Positions 1 through 10,058 of a stretch of 64,000 bases of DNA are shown here, one piece after another. The notes below the pieces were generated by a model. That model did not search any database and was not told the origin of the DNA. It saw only the letters and a list, made by a program, of their open reading frames with translations. The stretch's first letter is position 1, and each line of letters begins with the position of its first letter. Both the position numbers and the translations under genes were made by a program. The DNA lies in assembly GCA_009829735.1 (NCBI GenBank), contig CM020620.1:27808951-27872950 (forward strand), given 5' to 3'. Source of the stretch: Pyropia yezoensis. Lineage: Eukaryota; Rhodophyta; Bangiophyceae; Bangiales; Bangiaceae.

Positions 1-642
1 ACTCAAACACCGAGTCAGGCGAAAGCCTCTCTACTCCAGAAACTGGAGGAGATGATACCCCTTGTCCGGGCTACTATGGAGAAGGCCCAAGCTCGTTACA
101 AGAGGTACTTCGATGTCCGAGTCAGACATCGTCGCGATCCGCTCCGAGTTGGAGATTGGATTTATGTCAACTCCCACGACAATAAGGGAGGGAAATTGGT
201 CTTCAAGACTCTGGGACCATATCACATCCTACAAACGGATGGACGTCGGTTAACCATCGAGAGTGATGGTGGTATCCGGACAATAAATGGGAATCACGCG
301 ACTCGCGCACCCGAACCCCCAGAGGGAGACCCCGCTTGGAAAAGGGCCTTGCAAGCATGGAAAGTCCCATCCTTGCCGACCTCTTCCATTAAGCCATTGG
401 AGGCGGTGTTCGACAAGCTTGTCGGACACGGATACGATGAGTCGGGGCGACTCATGCTCCGAGTCAGGTGGTTCGGGTATGGACCAACCTCTGACACATG
501 GGAGTTTATAGAGGACCTACCTATAGAGAAGGTCCGTAGATATTGCCAGGCTGCAAGCATATCTATACGCCGACGTACCACTCGTACGTCGGGGGATGAA
601 GTTCCTGCTCCAAGTCAGAGCAGAGCGGCAAGTCAACCATGA
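1..642 (+). CDS. Element A pol, C-terminal part (integrase tail and chromodomain), 5' truncated by window
   Basis: The frame is open from base 1 to a TGA at 640-642. It encodes the last ~213 residues of a Ty3/Gypsy polyprotein. The first ~100 residues match the integrase C-terminal region of element B pol (shared motifs KAQxRYKR, GKLVF, GPYxxLxTDGRR, TIESD). Residues ~135-180 form a chromodomain-like module (VRWFGY, DTWEFIEDLP). The integrase tail binds DNA and the chromodomain normally steers insertion to chromatin. The conserved HHCC and DDE parts lie before the window. It is followed after ~130 bp by an ORF on the other strand, then by a polypurine tract and LTR. Identity to B pol is clear, but this is a different family. 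Confidence 0.85.
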   Translation, partial: TQTPSQAKASLLQKLEEMIPLVRATMEKAQARYKRYFDVRVRHRRDPLRVGDWIYVNSHDNKGGKLVFKTLGPYHILQTDGRRLTIESDGGIRTINGNHATRAPEPPEGDPAWKRALQAWKVPSLPTSSIKPLEAVFDKLVGHGYDESGRLMLRVRWFGYGPTSDTWEFIEDLPIEKVRRYCQAASISIRRRTTRTSGDEVPAPSQSRAASQP

Positions 643-770
643 GTAAAGACACATACCATGGTTCATCAAGAACTCTATACTAACAAAGCCGACTATGGCA
701 CAGCACAAAACGAGAAGGACACACTCCACTCTTCTCACCAAGAAAAGAACAAGTCGTTCGACCGCTGACT

Positions 771-1560
771 CTAGCGCTCCATACGCCCACCCCCACCACT
801 ATAGGGGCCGCCCGACCACGAGCCACCGGGGTCGTAGGACGGAAACGGAGGGGCGTAACCCACTCGAGAAGGCCCAGGAGTGGTAGCACTGGGAGGGCCC
901 TGACGACTCGCGGACCCATCCCCGTCGTAAGAAAGAGGTCCGGAGGTACTCCCTCCGTGACGCGGGAGCTGCTGCTGAGTCGACAGCAGCCGTTGGACAA
1001 ACTCATGTCCAACCGCGAGGCGAGTCACCTCGGCGGCCAACGTCTGGCGCGCCGTGGCTGAGTCGCCCGACGCAAGGTAGTGACTCACACGCCGGGTGAC
1101 ACAAGCCAGCGTGTCGAGGGAAGCCACGAGTGAGGCCTCTACCCTGGCGTCATACATGATGGCTCCCAAGTTGGGAAGCATCTCGCCGACGCCACGCGCA
1201 ATCGGCATCGGGACCGGAGTTCGGACCCGTAGCGAACCCAACCCCACGTCGGGGAAGGGCTCAAGGAAGTGGAAGGGCGGAGCCTCAGTTGGCTCCACAC
1301 CCCCCGTGGTCGGAGTCGCGACCCGCGGGGAAGACGTCGGCATGGCTCGGCCGCGGCTACAAGGGACGCCCCGACGAGCACCACGACGAGTCGTCGCCGA
1401 TGGGATCGCCCACCCGGAGCCAGGGGGGGACGTCGAGGGCCTCCTCGCCCGCCCGTCGCTTGTCCGACAGGGACGTCGGAGACGGGGACAAAGGCCGACT
1501 CGGCTCACCCGCCATTTTGAATAACCTTGACCAACTCGGTGAGGTTGAGCACGGGGGGGG
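771..1560 (-). CDS. Element A extra ORF, antisense to pol (C-terminal part recognisable)
   Basis: This minus-strand frame converges on element A pol and lies between pol and the A 3' LTR. Its last ~170 residues (771-1270) look like the corresponding extra protein of element B: both have an PNLGA motif, then a region of regularly spaced hydrophobic residues, then a low-complexity tail. The C element protein has a similar AEVTRL/TEVTRV stretch near its end. Upstream the frame runs into a minisatellite (1540-1985), so its N-terminal half is unclear and may be replaced or degenerate. Function is unknown. I see no enzymatic motif. The placement, mirrored in B, C and D, is the main support. Confidence 0.4.
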
Positions 1561-1985
1561 ATACGACCCGCTCCCCCTCCTTGAACGCCACCAGGTAAAC
1601 TCAACCTGGGCCTTGAACAACAGGGGGGGGACACGACCCACACCCCCCAACGACAACAACGAAGCCCGACACAAGGGGCAGCGCGGGGAAAACACAACCC
1701 CGCCGACGAAGAGCAAAGGGGGGGGGACACGACCCACGCCCCCACCGACAGCGACGACGCCCAACACGAGGGCAGGGCGGGGAAGACACAACCCCGTCGA
1801 CGGAGACGACAAGGGGGGGGGACACGAACCACGCCCCCCAACAAAGGCAAACGGGGACGACACAACCCCGCCAACGAGGACACAGGGGGGGGACACAACC
1901 CACGCCCCCACCGACAACGAAGACGCCCGACACAGGGGCGGAAGGGGGAAGACACCACCCCAACCAACGACACCAACCGCGCGGC
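1540..1985. repeat. Imperfect minisatellite with G8-9 tracts
   Basis: At least five imperfect units of about 70-100 bp occur. Each starts with a run of 8-9 G followed by ACACGACCCACGCCCCC-like sequence, then a purine-rich spacer containing CACAACCCCGCCGACGA-like sequence. Unit starts are near 1551, 1623, 1708, 1811 and 1886. It lies inside the element A extra-ORF region. Confidence 0.7.
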
Positions 1986-2616
1986 GGGAAGGGACAAACC
2001 CGCCGACGCGAGGGAGCAGCGGCGGGAAGACACACACCCGCCCGCACACACGAAGAGGAGAGAAGACCCCGCACCGGCGGCCGAGCACTACCGCCGGCGA
2101 CCGAGTGTGACCCCCCCAACTCGGGGTGCGCACACCCCTCAACCCTGACTTAAAAGGGGGGGTACAACCCGAACCCCCCGAGAGCAACCGTGCCCCAACT
2201 GAAGGGGCAGGTGCAGGTCGACGTTCCGAGTGAGAACGTCGACGCCCTACTCCTCCAGTTGAGGAGCGGGGGGGGGTATGTGGCGGAGGTACGCCAACAC
2301 TCAGGAGGGGGCGTCTCCACACGGGAGTCCACCTGTGGAGCACCCTGACCAGGTGGGGGACGACTCTCCCCCACACCTGTTTCGCGTGGAGGGGGCTCCT
2401 CTACCCAGTGTCATGGTAGAGAGCGCACCTCACGGGGAGGGACTGTCTCTCCCGGAGAGCCTCGCCGGACGCGAGTGCAACCCCGGCGTAACCCTGGTGC
2501 ACGCTAGACGCCAGCGATGCACCGTACTTTTCATCCCGTCTCGAGGATTGCACCCTCCTCTCCCGGTCACTGCGACTCGCAGCTGACTGGACGTCCACCG
2601 GGACGGCTGGATTTTT

Positions 2617-2629
2617 GAGAAGGGGGAAA
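2617..2629 (+). other. Element A polypurine tract
   Basis: GAGAAGGGGGAAA lies directly before a TGTGGGAG LTR start. This is the position and composition expected of the plus-strand primer of a plus-oriented LTR retrotransposon. Confidence 0.6.
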
Positions 2630-3169
2630 TGTGGGAGATTGGGCCGGAATTCGGTACCAATACTTTGGAGATTCGGGTCAAGTAGACTCGACCGGAAGTC
2701 GAAATTCACCCGACACCCGATGGTGAGACTTTTGACTACTGGACGGAAATTCGACTAGGACTTCCGACATACTAGAGCAGGGTAATGCGGCTGGTATTTG
2801 TCTCTTGGGATTTTTGCACGGGAGCCAGACGGATTTCTACGCTTTGAGTGCTTTGCGTGTGGCGTGATCTGATTGGTTTGTTTGAGTGTTCATTTTCTGA
2901 GCGTTTTGAGGGGCTTGCGTGAGCGTGTGAGGAGGGTTGATACGGAGGGACAGCAAGGCGGGGAGAGCCCACCTTGGCTGGCCAAGCAAGTAAACACCGT
3001 CTGGCTCCGACACATCTTGGTCGTGCCTTGGTGAGCTGACCCGCTCACCACACGCAAGTTCCGTGTTCGGCTGTGTGGAGGTGCTTGCTTCCGGTGTCCC
3101 AAGTTGGGATATCGGCAATACTCCTCTTCCTTCCCTGACTCGGGGTTGGTGGTTGGGAGTACTGCTGCA
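2630..3169 (+). repeat. Element A 3' LTR (right end approximate)
   Basis: It starts with TG directly after the polypurine tract. The right end is inferred where the sequence switches to a B-type gag fragment, at a TGCTGCA ending. The terminal inverted repeat is weak (TG...CA only), and no second copy is in the window, so the right boundary may be off by some bases. It contains no recognisable gene. Confidence 0.5.
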
Positions 3170-3297
3170 CTTGGCACGGCCCATAGCTCGGCCCTGAATA
3201 GGACCGTGCGCCACCGACTTGTTGTGGAGGGCGTAAGTCTCACAGTCAATGATCCTCTGGTAGACCGGGTTGGCTACCTGGATCTTGGGCGGCACCT
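3170..3297 (-). pseudogene. B-type gag fragment
   Basis: About 43 codons match the middle of element B gag (KVPPKIQVANPVYQR, DCETYALHNKSVA, GRAMGRAK in order). The fragment is bounded on one side by the element A LTR and on the other by a C-type LTR. It is therefore a remnant of an older B element that was hit twice. It is not functional. Confidence 0.8.
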
Positions 3298-3659
3298 TGC
3301 AGCACAATAGGTATCCGCTGCACGTCCACTCTCAGGGAACACTCACCAAGGGGGATCGGCACCAACGTCACCGGGAGGCCAACGTTCCTGTCCATGGAGC
3401 GCAAGCCACGGGACCAAGATGGGAGCCCAAGTGGGAAAGGTTTGGTGTTCTACCATGGCCGGCGTTGGATTCGCCGCCGGCCCCCTCGTTACAAACCCTC
3501 GGAGACAGTTCCAACTACCCTCCACCCCAAGATGCAAGTCCCTCTGGTCATACGTAACTTGTAGATACCGTGACCAATACGGACTCCCAAATTGAAAGTT
3601 AAGGGTTAAAAGCAGTCCCCCTGTATTAGGGTCACAATACGGTCATCCATATTGCTACA
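3298..3659 (-). repeat. C-family LTR (copy C2), 3' LTR orientation
   Basis: The 362-bp LTR begins TGCAGCACAATAGG and ends TATTGCTACA. It aligns along its whole length, at roughly 90% by eye, with the C 5' LTR at 38050-38412. A pyrimidine run TATCCCCCCCTTA follows at 3660-3672. Read on the minus strand this is a polypurine tract, so this is the 3' LTR of a minus-strand element. Left flank (gag of B) and first base differences differ from the C copy at 38050, so it belongs to another insertion. Confidence 0.8.
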
Positions 3660-4010
3660 TATCCCCCCCTTAGATTCGGCCCGTCCTCGGGTCGAGCTGC
3701 ATTCGGGTGTCCGAATGTAAGTGGGTCGCGCAACCGTTTACTAGTCGGGTGGGGCTTTGCGCCCTGTCGCGACAGACACCCCTTCTCGGGGTTGTCTGAG
3801 GGGGGTGCCCACCTTTGTGTGGTACACATACGATCCGGTTTCCGGACCGTTGAATTCCCGACGCGGGTTTTTGTTCACGACCCCCCTTTCCGAGGGGTGG
3901 TGCAAGCGAATCCGCCACCAGGCGTCTGGTGGTTGGGGGGCCCCTCTCATGTGGACGAGTGAGTGGGGGCGGGGGGTGCCCGCGTTGCGTGGGGGCGGTT
4001 GTGGGGTAAC
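3660..4010 (-). other. Interior stub of C2 element, no gene seen
   Basis: This 350-bp stretch follows the C2 polypurine tract and ends at the left LTR of the E array. It is GC-rich. It contains several short inverted repeats such as ACCCCTTCTCGGGGTTGT near 3777. I recognise no protein. It is probably the 3' untranslated interior of C2 into which E was inserted. Confidence 0.4.
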
Positions 4011-4284
4011 TGTAGGGTCCACGGCGGGCACGCACGCGCACTCGCGGGCGCACGCCGCACGCACCCCACACCCACACCACACCACACACACTCTCGACGG
4101 CGGTGACGCACTCGGGGGAGGTGGTGTGGAAGCCGGGGAAGAAGAAGGGTGTCGGGGGGTTGGTGTGTGATGTGGGGGTGAGCTTGACGTCGGTGGAAAG
4201 GGGTTCTCAGGTACAGTGGTTCTTTGCTTCCGTTCTTCGGTCTCCCCTCCCCAGGTCTTCCCCTCTCGCCCTCGGTCACTCCGT

Positions 4285-4292
4285 ATATATAC
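4285..4292 (-). promoter_or_regulatory. Probable TATA box of element E LTR
   Basis: The palindromic TATATATA is flanked by CCG and CCCC in an otherwise GC-rich LTR. Identical boxes are at 10983-10990 and 17675-17682. For minus-strand transcription it would place the start about 250 bp from the LTR edge, a normal U3/R layout. The TATA function is inferred from sequence and position only. Confidence 0.5.
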
Positions 4293-4593
4293 CCCTGGGG
4301 AGTCCCTCAGAAGGCCCTCCGCGTGGTCCTCTCGCGGTTGGGCACAAGTTTCCCTAGAATCGCCGGTGTGCGGCGACCCCCCTCTCACAGAGCTCGTCTG
4401 AGGGGGTCCACGCCCCCCCTCGGGGTCGGTGTGCCCGTGGACGCCCGTAGACATGATGGTTAGAGGATGGAAGCTTCGGATGTCATGGATGGCAGGCTCT
4501 CTTTGGTCGGGATGGCTGATGGCAGCCAGCCGCCTTGACACTCTGAGGCCGGGTGCGCTGTCCGCGCTCGGCCGCCTCGGCGATGTCTCGCTT

Positions 4594-4727
4594 GAATTGA
4601 CACTGGCGCTACGTTGCGCTGTCGGCGCCAGTTCTTGGTCAGCGGGTGGATGCCTTGCTCGAATTGACACTGGTGCTACGTTGCGGTGTCGGCGCCAGTT
4701 CACGGTCACCAGGTGGATACCGTGTCA
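4594..4727. repeat. Two 67-bp direct repeats in the E LTR
   Basis: Two copies start at 4594 and 4661 (GAATTGACACTGG...GTCGGCGCCAGTTC). Each contains CTGGCGC/GGCGCCAG arms that can pair. The pair recurs at the same place in LTRs 2 and 3. Such duplicated blocks in U3 are often enhancer-like, but that role is inference. Confidence 0.6.
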
Positions 4728-4969
4728 GCATTTACGGTGTGCGGCCACGTAGCATTGACAGCCATCGTCCGGTTGCATCGTCATCACGGGGGCAGGCGGG
4801 ATTGAACCTTGAACCTTCCAGATTCGAAATGTGAATGAAGACCAATCGTCCAGGGAACGCTCTTGCAAATCATGACATCCGGTACGATTTGAGATCCGGC
4901 CTCTGGGGGAATTCCAAGTTGCGACTTGGAATTGCAATGTAAGGATTTAGTCCTTACACCTCCCTCCTC

Positions 4970-7900
4970 TTAAACCCGTCGGGAGGAGTTAAAAGCCGTG
5001 ATCAGCTCGGCCGCGTCGATGTCTTGTTCACGAACCCAGCTGTTTTCCGTGTCATGATAGCCTTTCCACTCCACCAAGTACTGCGAGCGACCTCGACGCG
5101 TACGGTGTTGCAGCACGCGTTCGACTTCGTGCGCTTCGGTGCCGTCGGAGAGCGTAATGGCAGGCGGCGGATTCGGGGAACGGCCGAATCTGGTGTCAGC
5201 ATGATACGGCTTCACCAGGCTTGCATGAAACGCATTGTGGACCTTCCGATCGAGCACTGCTTGAGGGAGATCCAGCCGGAAAGTCACAGGAGTAACCACT
5301 TCGGTAATCTTGTAGGGGCCAGAGTACTTCGGCATTAGCTTTCGAGCTCCTTGGAAGGACTCGGGCAAGCGGCTCTTGGTGCTTAGCATGACGAGATCGC
5401 CGACTGATAGGTGACAGTCTCTTCTTGATTTGTTGACGTATTGAGCTCGATAAGCGTTGGCCTTGCGGGTGGCGTCGGCAGCCGTTTTGTGGGACTGCCG
5501 CAATGTCGCCAACCACTCTGCTAAAGCCGGGACGTTGTCGCTCGGGCTTCGTAGGGTGTCGAAAGGTACGACATTGGGCTCGTACCCGTACGTCAAGTAG
5601 AATGGAGAGTACGTTGTTACAGAGTTGATCGAGTGGTTGTACGCGACCTCCACGTTCGTCAAATACAGGTCCCAGTCGCGTTGGTTGTGATCCACGAAGC
5701 ACCTGAGGACTTCTTCGACTTTCTCGTTCATGACTTCGGTTTGCCCGTCCGTTTGCGGGTGGTAAGATGAGGATGGGCGAATCTTGACGTTAATCTTGTC
5801 CAACAGTCCGCGCCAGAACTGGGACATAAAAATCCGGTCTATGTCGCAGACGATATTAATTGGAAGTCCAAAGGTTCGGTCGACGTGGTCGTGGAAGAGC
5901 TGCGCTACGTGCTTGGCACTTGTCTCAGGTTCTGTCGGAGCCAAACGAATCATCTTCGAATGCCGTTCAACAACGACCAAGAGGCCGTTGTGGCCACGTG
6001 CCGTTAATGGCAGTGGAGTGATGAAGTCCATGGATATACTTTGCCACGGTCGGGTTGGCGGTTCCAGGGGTTGTAAAAGCCCCAATGGGGCTTGCGTCGT
6101 GCTCTTGAATCGTTGGCAGGCGTCGCAGCTCTGTACGTAATCCTTGATGTCTTGTCTGATTGTCTTCCAGTAGAACCGGGTGACAAGGTCTTTGGTTGTC
6201 TTACGTAGGCCCATGTGACCTTTGCTTGGGATATCGTGGTAGTCGTGGAGGACGTCATCACGAAAGCGGCCTTTCGGTATGCACACGTGGTCGTATCTAA
6301 TGATGAAGCAGCCGTCCATCTTGAAGGGCGTCGTTGGTTTCTTGAGGATTTCTTTAAACTCAGGGTCTTCCGCATAGGCTACTAGAAGGCTTTGCTGGTC
6401 TTCTTTGTTCAGCTCCAGATGAAACACAGTGTTGATAGGTTGCGCTTTATTCTCGGGCTTCATTGGTTCTTGGGTTGTCGTTGGATTCTTGGGATTTTTC
6501 AGGGGTTCCCTTGTGGGATCATTGCTCTTGGGGTCTTCGGTGGCGTTCGTGGCGTCTTCAGGTTCCTTGTGTCTTGTGGTAGTCGTAGCAGTCCCACTAT
6601 TCGTGGTCGCTTTACGCTACGGTTGCTTTGGTTTTTCATTGTCCTTGTGGTTCTTGGGTACACCCCCGTCAATTGTTGGGGGTAGTGCTTTGTCAATGAC
6701 GCGAGTGAGTAGTTCCGAGTTGGCTTCGATGCGGGACTCCGCAAGTTCTGTGTTTCGGGAGAGTGCATCAGCCACAGGATTCCTTGTCCCTCGTACTGGT
6801 ATGATCTTGAAGTCGTATTGCTCCAACATCTCCAACCAACGCACTTGACGGTCGTTCAATTTGTCTTGGGTTCTTAGGTAACGTAGCGACTTGTGATCAG
6901 TGTGCACGATGAACTGTCGTCCATGCCAGTAGCACCGCCAGTGGCTACTGGCTTGTACGATGGCTAAAAGTTCGCGCTCCCTGAAGGTATACCGCTGTTC
7001 GTGAATGCTTAGTGTTTGGGAGAAGAAGGCCACAGGGCGACGTCCCATTCCGTCGTCCTGCTCGAGTACTGCACCCACTGCACAGCCACTTGCATCAGTA
7101 GATAACACCACATGGAGCTCAGGGTTGAATGCCCGAAGTATCGGGGCACTCATGACTTTGTCCTTGAGGGAATTGAAGGCGTCCTCTTGGCGTGCGGTCC
7201 ACTCGAAATCGACAATGCTCGTCAGCTCAGTCAGGGGCTTAGCAACGGTGGCCATCTTCTCAATGAAGCGACGGTAAAAGTTCAGCATCCCGAGGAAGGA
7301 CTGGACATCGCGCTTAGTCTAAGGCTTTGGCCACTTCTTGATAGCTTCGACTTTGACACGTTCCATCTCGAATCCATTGGCTGAGACGACATGGCCAAGG
7401 AAGTCTACGGACCTCTGAGCGTACTTGCACTTCGACACCTTGGCGTACAGCTTGTGCTCGCGGAGTTTGTCTAGGACTTGCCGCAGGTGTCGTATGTGCT
7501 CTTCCCTTGTTTTGCTGAAGATCAGTATGTCGTCCAAGTAGGCCGACACAAAGTTGTCGATGTAGGGCCTTAAGATGTCGTTGACGAGGTTCATATAAGT
7601 CGCGGGAGCGTTGGTTAGGCCGAATGGTACGACGAGGAACTCAAACAGGCCGTACCTCGTTCGAAGAGCCGTCAAGGGGATCGACTCCGGATCAAGTCGG
7701 ATTTGGTGGTAGCCGGAGCGGAGGTCCAACGTTGTGAATAGGGTTGCTTGGCGGAGGCTGTCGAAGATCTCGTCGATGCGTGGTAGAGGGTAGCAGTTCT
7801 TAACCGTCTGCTTATTCAGCGCTCGATAATCGATGCACAGTCGCAAGCCGCCGTCTTTCTTGGCCGCGAACAGAACCGGTGCTCCCCATGGTGACGTACT

Positions 7901-8716
7901 CGGTTGAATGAATCCTTTCTCGATTAAGTTTCGTATCTGACGAAGGAGTTCCTGGCTTTCAGGCTCAGAAAGCCTGTATATGCCCTTCTTGTGTGGTTCA
8001 GCTTCCTTAGTCAGCTCGATCTTGAAAGGCGGTCGGCCGCGGTCAGGAGGGAGCCCTTTGGGTAGGTCATCCGGGAAGACGTCTTGATACTCGGCTAGTA
8101 CGTCTTGAATGTCTTTGTCAGTAGACGCTGACGCGGTCTGGATGGAGTTGAGGCCGATGGAGTCATGGAGAACTTGGGGTCTAAGGAAGATTGCGAAAAC
8201 AGGGTTCCGTCTCTTGATGTGCTGGGCCAGTTTGTGCTTGCTCCAGATGGTCTTCGATAGTTCTAAGGCAGCGTTGATTCTCAGTCTGCGTCCGTCTTTT
8301 AGAAAAGTGATGACATTGGTTCGGTATTTCTTGCGTACACTGTAGTCTTCGTGCCACTTCTTACCGAGGATGACATCGTAGGCTGCTAACGGGCACACGG
8401 CGAAGTAAGTGTTGTCGGTGTATTCTTGGGTAGCAATTTCTAATGGATCTTTGGTAGACGTGAGGTTGTGCACATTGCCGTCCGGCATCAGGGTGGCTTC
8501 AGTCGAGACTTCCGTTGGTATTCCGAGACGCTTGGCGAATGTGGACGAAATGAAATTCGCCAGGGCGCCGTCATCGAAGAGGATTTTAGCGGGCTCACCA
8601 TTAATCGTGCCAGCGGAGCTTAGGAGGCCCAAGTGGGGTCTATGGAAGGCGGGCGAGATGTCGGGAACTGAGGCCAGCTTCGGTGGTTTTGGCCTCAGTT
8701 CCCACGGCCTTTTGGG
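4970..8716 (-). CDS. Element E unit 1 pol: protease, RT, RNase H, integrase, chromodomain (two in-frame TAG)
   Basis: This is the polyprotein of a chromodomain Gypsy element. Order on the minus strand: protease-like DDGALANFI (8575-8550; the usual D-S/T-G is D-D-G), RT with YLDDILIFS (~7540), RNase H with [10 protein letters not shown] (~7090), integrase with H-H-C-C finger (~6260-6110), catalytic [14 protein letters not shown] and DGQTEVMNE motifs, and a classical chromodomain (YLVEWKGY, ~5090). It is reached by a -1 shift at CCCAAAA (8710-8716). One frame runs through, but TAG codons stand at 7319-7321 and 6617-6619, both shared with unit 2. The first is in the conserved RT-RNase H linker, PKP[14 protein letters not shown]. 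The element may therefore be dead or need readthrough. Confidence 0.9.
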
Positions 8717-9516
8717 CAGTCTTTGGCCATGTGCCCCTTGATGCGGCAGCGTAGGCACAGGCCTTCGCGCATACAGCGCGGACGCTCTTCCGGTGTAAAC
8801 TTCACGATCCGGACGTTGGCAATGTCCATGGGGGCAGGCCCGCGGTCCGCGGCTGTCGTGCCTTCGGTGTTTGAGATGCGTCGAACGCCACGCTTGGCAG
8901 CTTCGACTTTCAGGGCATCGAGCATCACTTCGTCCAGAGTGTCGTAGCGCTTGACGCAGAGCGCTTCCCAGATGTAGCTCTTCAGACCGCGGCTGTAGCG
9001 GTCAACCTGCTCGGTCATGGTGATGTCGGGGATGTCAAGGACGATTGACTGGAACGACTTATTGTAGCTCGCCACGTCCTTCATCTGCTTCCACTTGTGA
9101 AGAAGGTCGTGGGCAGCCTGGACCTTGCTCAGAGGGTTAAACCGCACCTTGAGTGCTTCACGAAGCGTTGGCCAATCCGAGATGTCGGCTTTCCCGGCGT
9201 GCGTCTGCCACCACGAGAACGCTTCACCTTGCAGGTACGAGGTGGCGATGAGTAGCGCTTCGCCAGGGGTAGCCTTCGCAACATACGTGTCCATGCGGGA
9301 CGCCCAGGCATCAATCGCGCCGGCTCGACCGAGAAAGGCCGTTGGCTTACAAAGCTTAGGTTTTTCGAAACTGGGTAAAGTTGCCGTGGTTGCCAAATCG
9401 AGACGGAGTTGCTCCGTCTCCTGACCCAGTTTTTTCACGTACGAAGTAATTTCCGCCCAGTTTTCCGCACTAATTGCAGCAGGGGTACTCGCCCCACTGG
9501 TACTCCCAGAAGCCAT
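8695..9516 (-). CDS. gag: Element E unit 1 gag
   Basis: A 273-residue capsid/nucleocapsid precursor starts at ATG 9516. The central part has the retrotransposon gag signature ([40 protein letters not shown]). The C-terminus has one CCHC knuckle, [14 protein letters not shown], which binds element RNA. The CCCAAAA heptamer overlaps the end of gag in the correct register, 12 nt before the TGA at 8695-8697. The lead ORF with zinc fingers ends ~50 nt upstream. Intact. Confidence 0.9.
   Translation of the reverse strand: MASGSTSGASTPAAISAENWAEITSYVKKLGQETEQLRLDLATTATLPSFEKPKLCKPTAFLGRAGAIDAWASRMDTYVAKATPGEALLIATSYLQGEAFSWWQTHAGKADISDWPTLREALKVRFNPLSKVQAAHDLLHKWKQMKDVASYNKSFQSIVLDIPDITMTEQVDRYSRGLKSYIWEALCVKRYDTLDEVMLDALKVEAAKRGVRRISNTEGTTAADRGPAPMDIANVRIVKFTPEERPRCMREGLCLRCRIKGHMAKDCPKGRGN
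8710..8716 (-). promoter_or_regulatory. -1 ribosomal frameshift heptamer CCCAAAA (element E)
   Basis: On the minus strand the gag codons read TGC CCA AAA GGC. Slipping -1 gives CCC AAA AGG, which leads directly into the pol frame ([10 protein letters not shown]). It fits the X XXY YYZ rule in the zero frame and lies 12 nt before the gag stop. Confidence 0.65.
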
Positions 9517-9566
9517 TTTTGAAAACTAAGCTAACTTTTCAAGAATGCTACTGGCAATATGTTCGA

Positions 9567-10058
9567 CTACTTACGCACCACGCGCAGGTGCGACTTGCTG
9601 CGGGTGTGGCGGTCGTAGTGCTCGGAGGACTCGAAGACGCGGTCGCAGTCCCGGCACTTGGGCAGCTTGGGGGGGTTGACCTTGTGGCGGTGGCGACGCG
9701 ACAGGCGGTGATCGCGCCACACCGCTTCGCCGTAGCACATCACGTCGCAAGCCTTGCACGTGAAGCGCTTCTTGTTGATCCGCCCGTGGGCGTTTCGGTA
9801 CTCCTCGCGGACCGCCCGGCGCTCCACTGTCTGCGCTGTATGCGGGAGGATAGCCGCCACTTGACGCGGCGCCGGGGGAGTCACGCAAGGCGCCGGCGGG
9901 AGAAGAAGGCGGCGGCCGTGCCGGTCGCGGGGAGGAAGCGCCGGAGCACGTTTCGAAGAGTTAGTCGAGGAAGAAGAGCCAGCGGTAGGCGTCGGCACCG
10001 GCAGTGAAGCGCTCGCCGAGGAAGACGCCGCCGTCGTTGTCGTCTGGTTCGGAGCCAC
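9567..10058 (-). CDS. Element E upstream ORF with two C2H2 (jaz/U1-type) zinc fingers
   Basis: This frame lies between the 5' leader and gag of unit 1, in the same orientation. After a Ser/Thr/Pro-rich N-terminus it encodes two fingers with identical spacing CX2CX12HX5H: CKACDVMCYGEAVWRDHRLSRRH and CRDCDRVFESSEHYDRH (rest TRSKSH). The long HX5H spacing is typical of RNA/dsRNA-binding jaz or U1-C-like fingers. There is no ATG: 10058 is GTG and the frame is open upstream to a TGA near 10140 without an ATG. It may begin on a near-cognate codon or be a spliced exon. It is not a normal part of Gypsy elements and might be captured. Confidence 0.6.
   Translation of the reverse strand: MAPNQTTTTAASSSASASLPVPTPTAGSSSSTNSSKRAPALPPRDRHGRRLLLPPAPCVTPPAPRQVAAILPHTAQTVERRAVREEYRNAHGRINKKRFTCKACDVMCYGEAVWRDHRLSRRHRHKVNPPKLPKCRDCDRVFESSEHYDRHTRSKSHLRVVRK

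Larger units (their letters stand above)
4011..4958 (-). repeat. Element E LTR 1
   Basis: This 948-bp LTR starts TGTAGGG and ends CCTTACA and is repeated at 10710-11656 and 17405-18348 with very few differences. On the minus strand it is the 3' LTR of unit 1: the pyrimidine tract CCTCCCTCCTCTT at 4959-4971 is the polypurine tract in reverse. It holds a TATATATA box at 4285-4292 and a 67-bp internal duplication at ~4594-4725. Confidence 0.9.

Noticed and set aside
3741-4709. Long minus-strand frame crossing C2 and E LTR
   Set aside because: It runs across an element boundary and has no motif; it reflects GC-rich composition.
4790-4812. tRNA-like GGTTCAATCCC (B-box-like) on the minus strand of the E LTR
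   Set aside because: The flanking bases cannot form a T stem and no acceptor or anticodon arm fits.
6617-6619. Genome-wide TAG reassignment to an amino acid
   Set aside because: TAG appears as the natural end of the P-loop gene (49777) and B extra ORF (21664), so it acts as a stop here.
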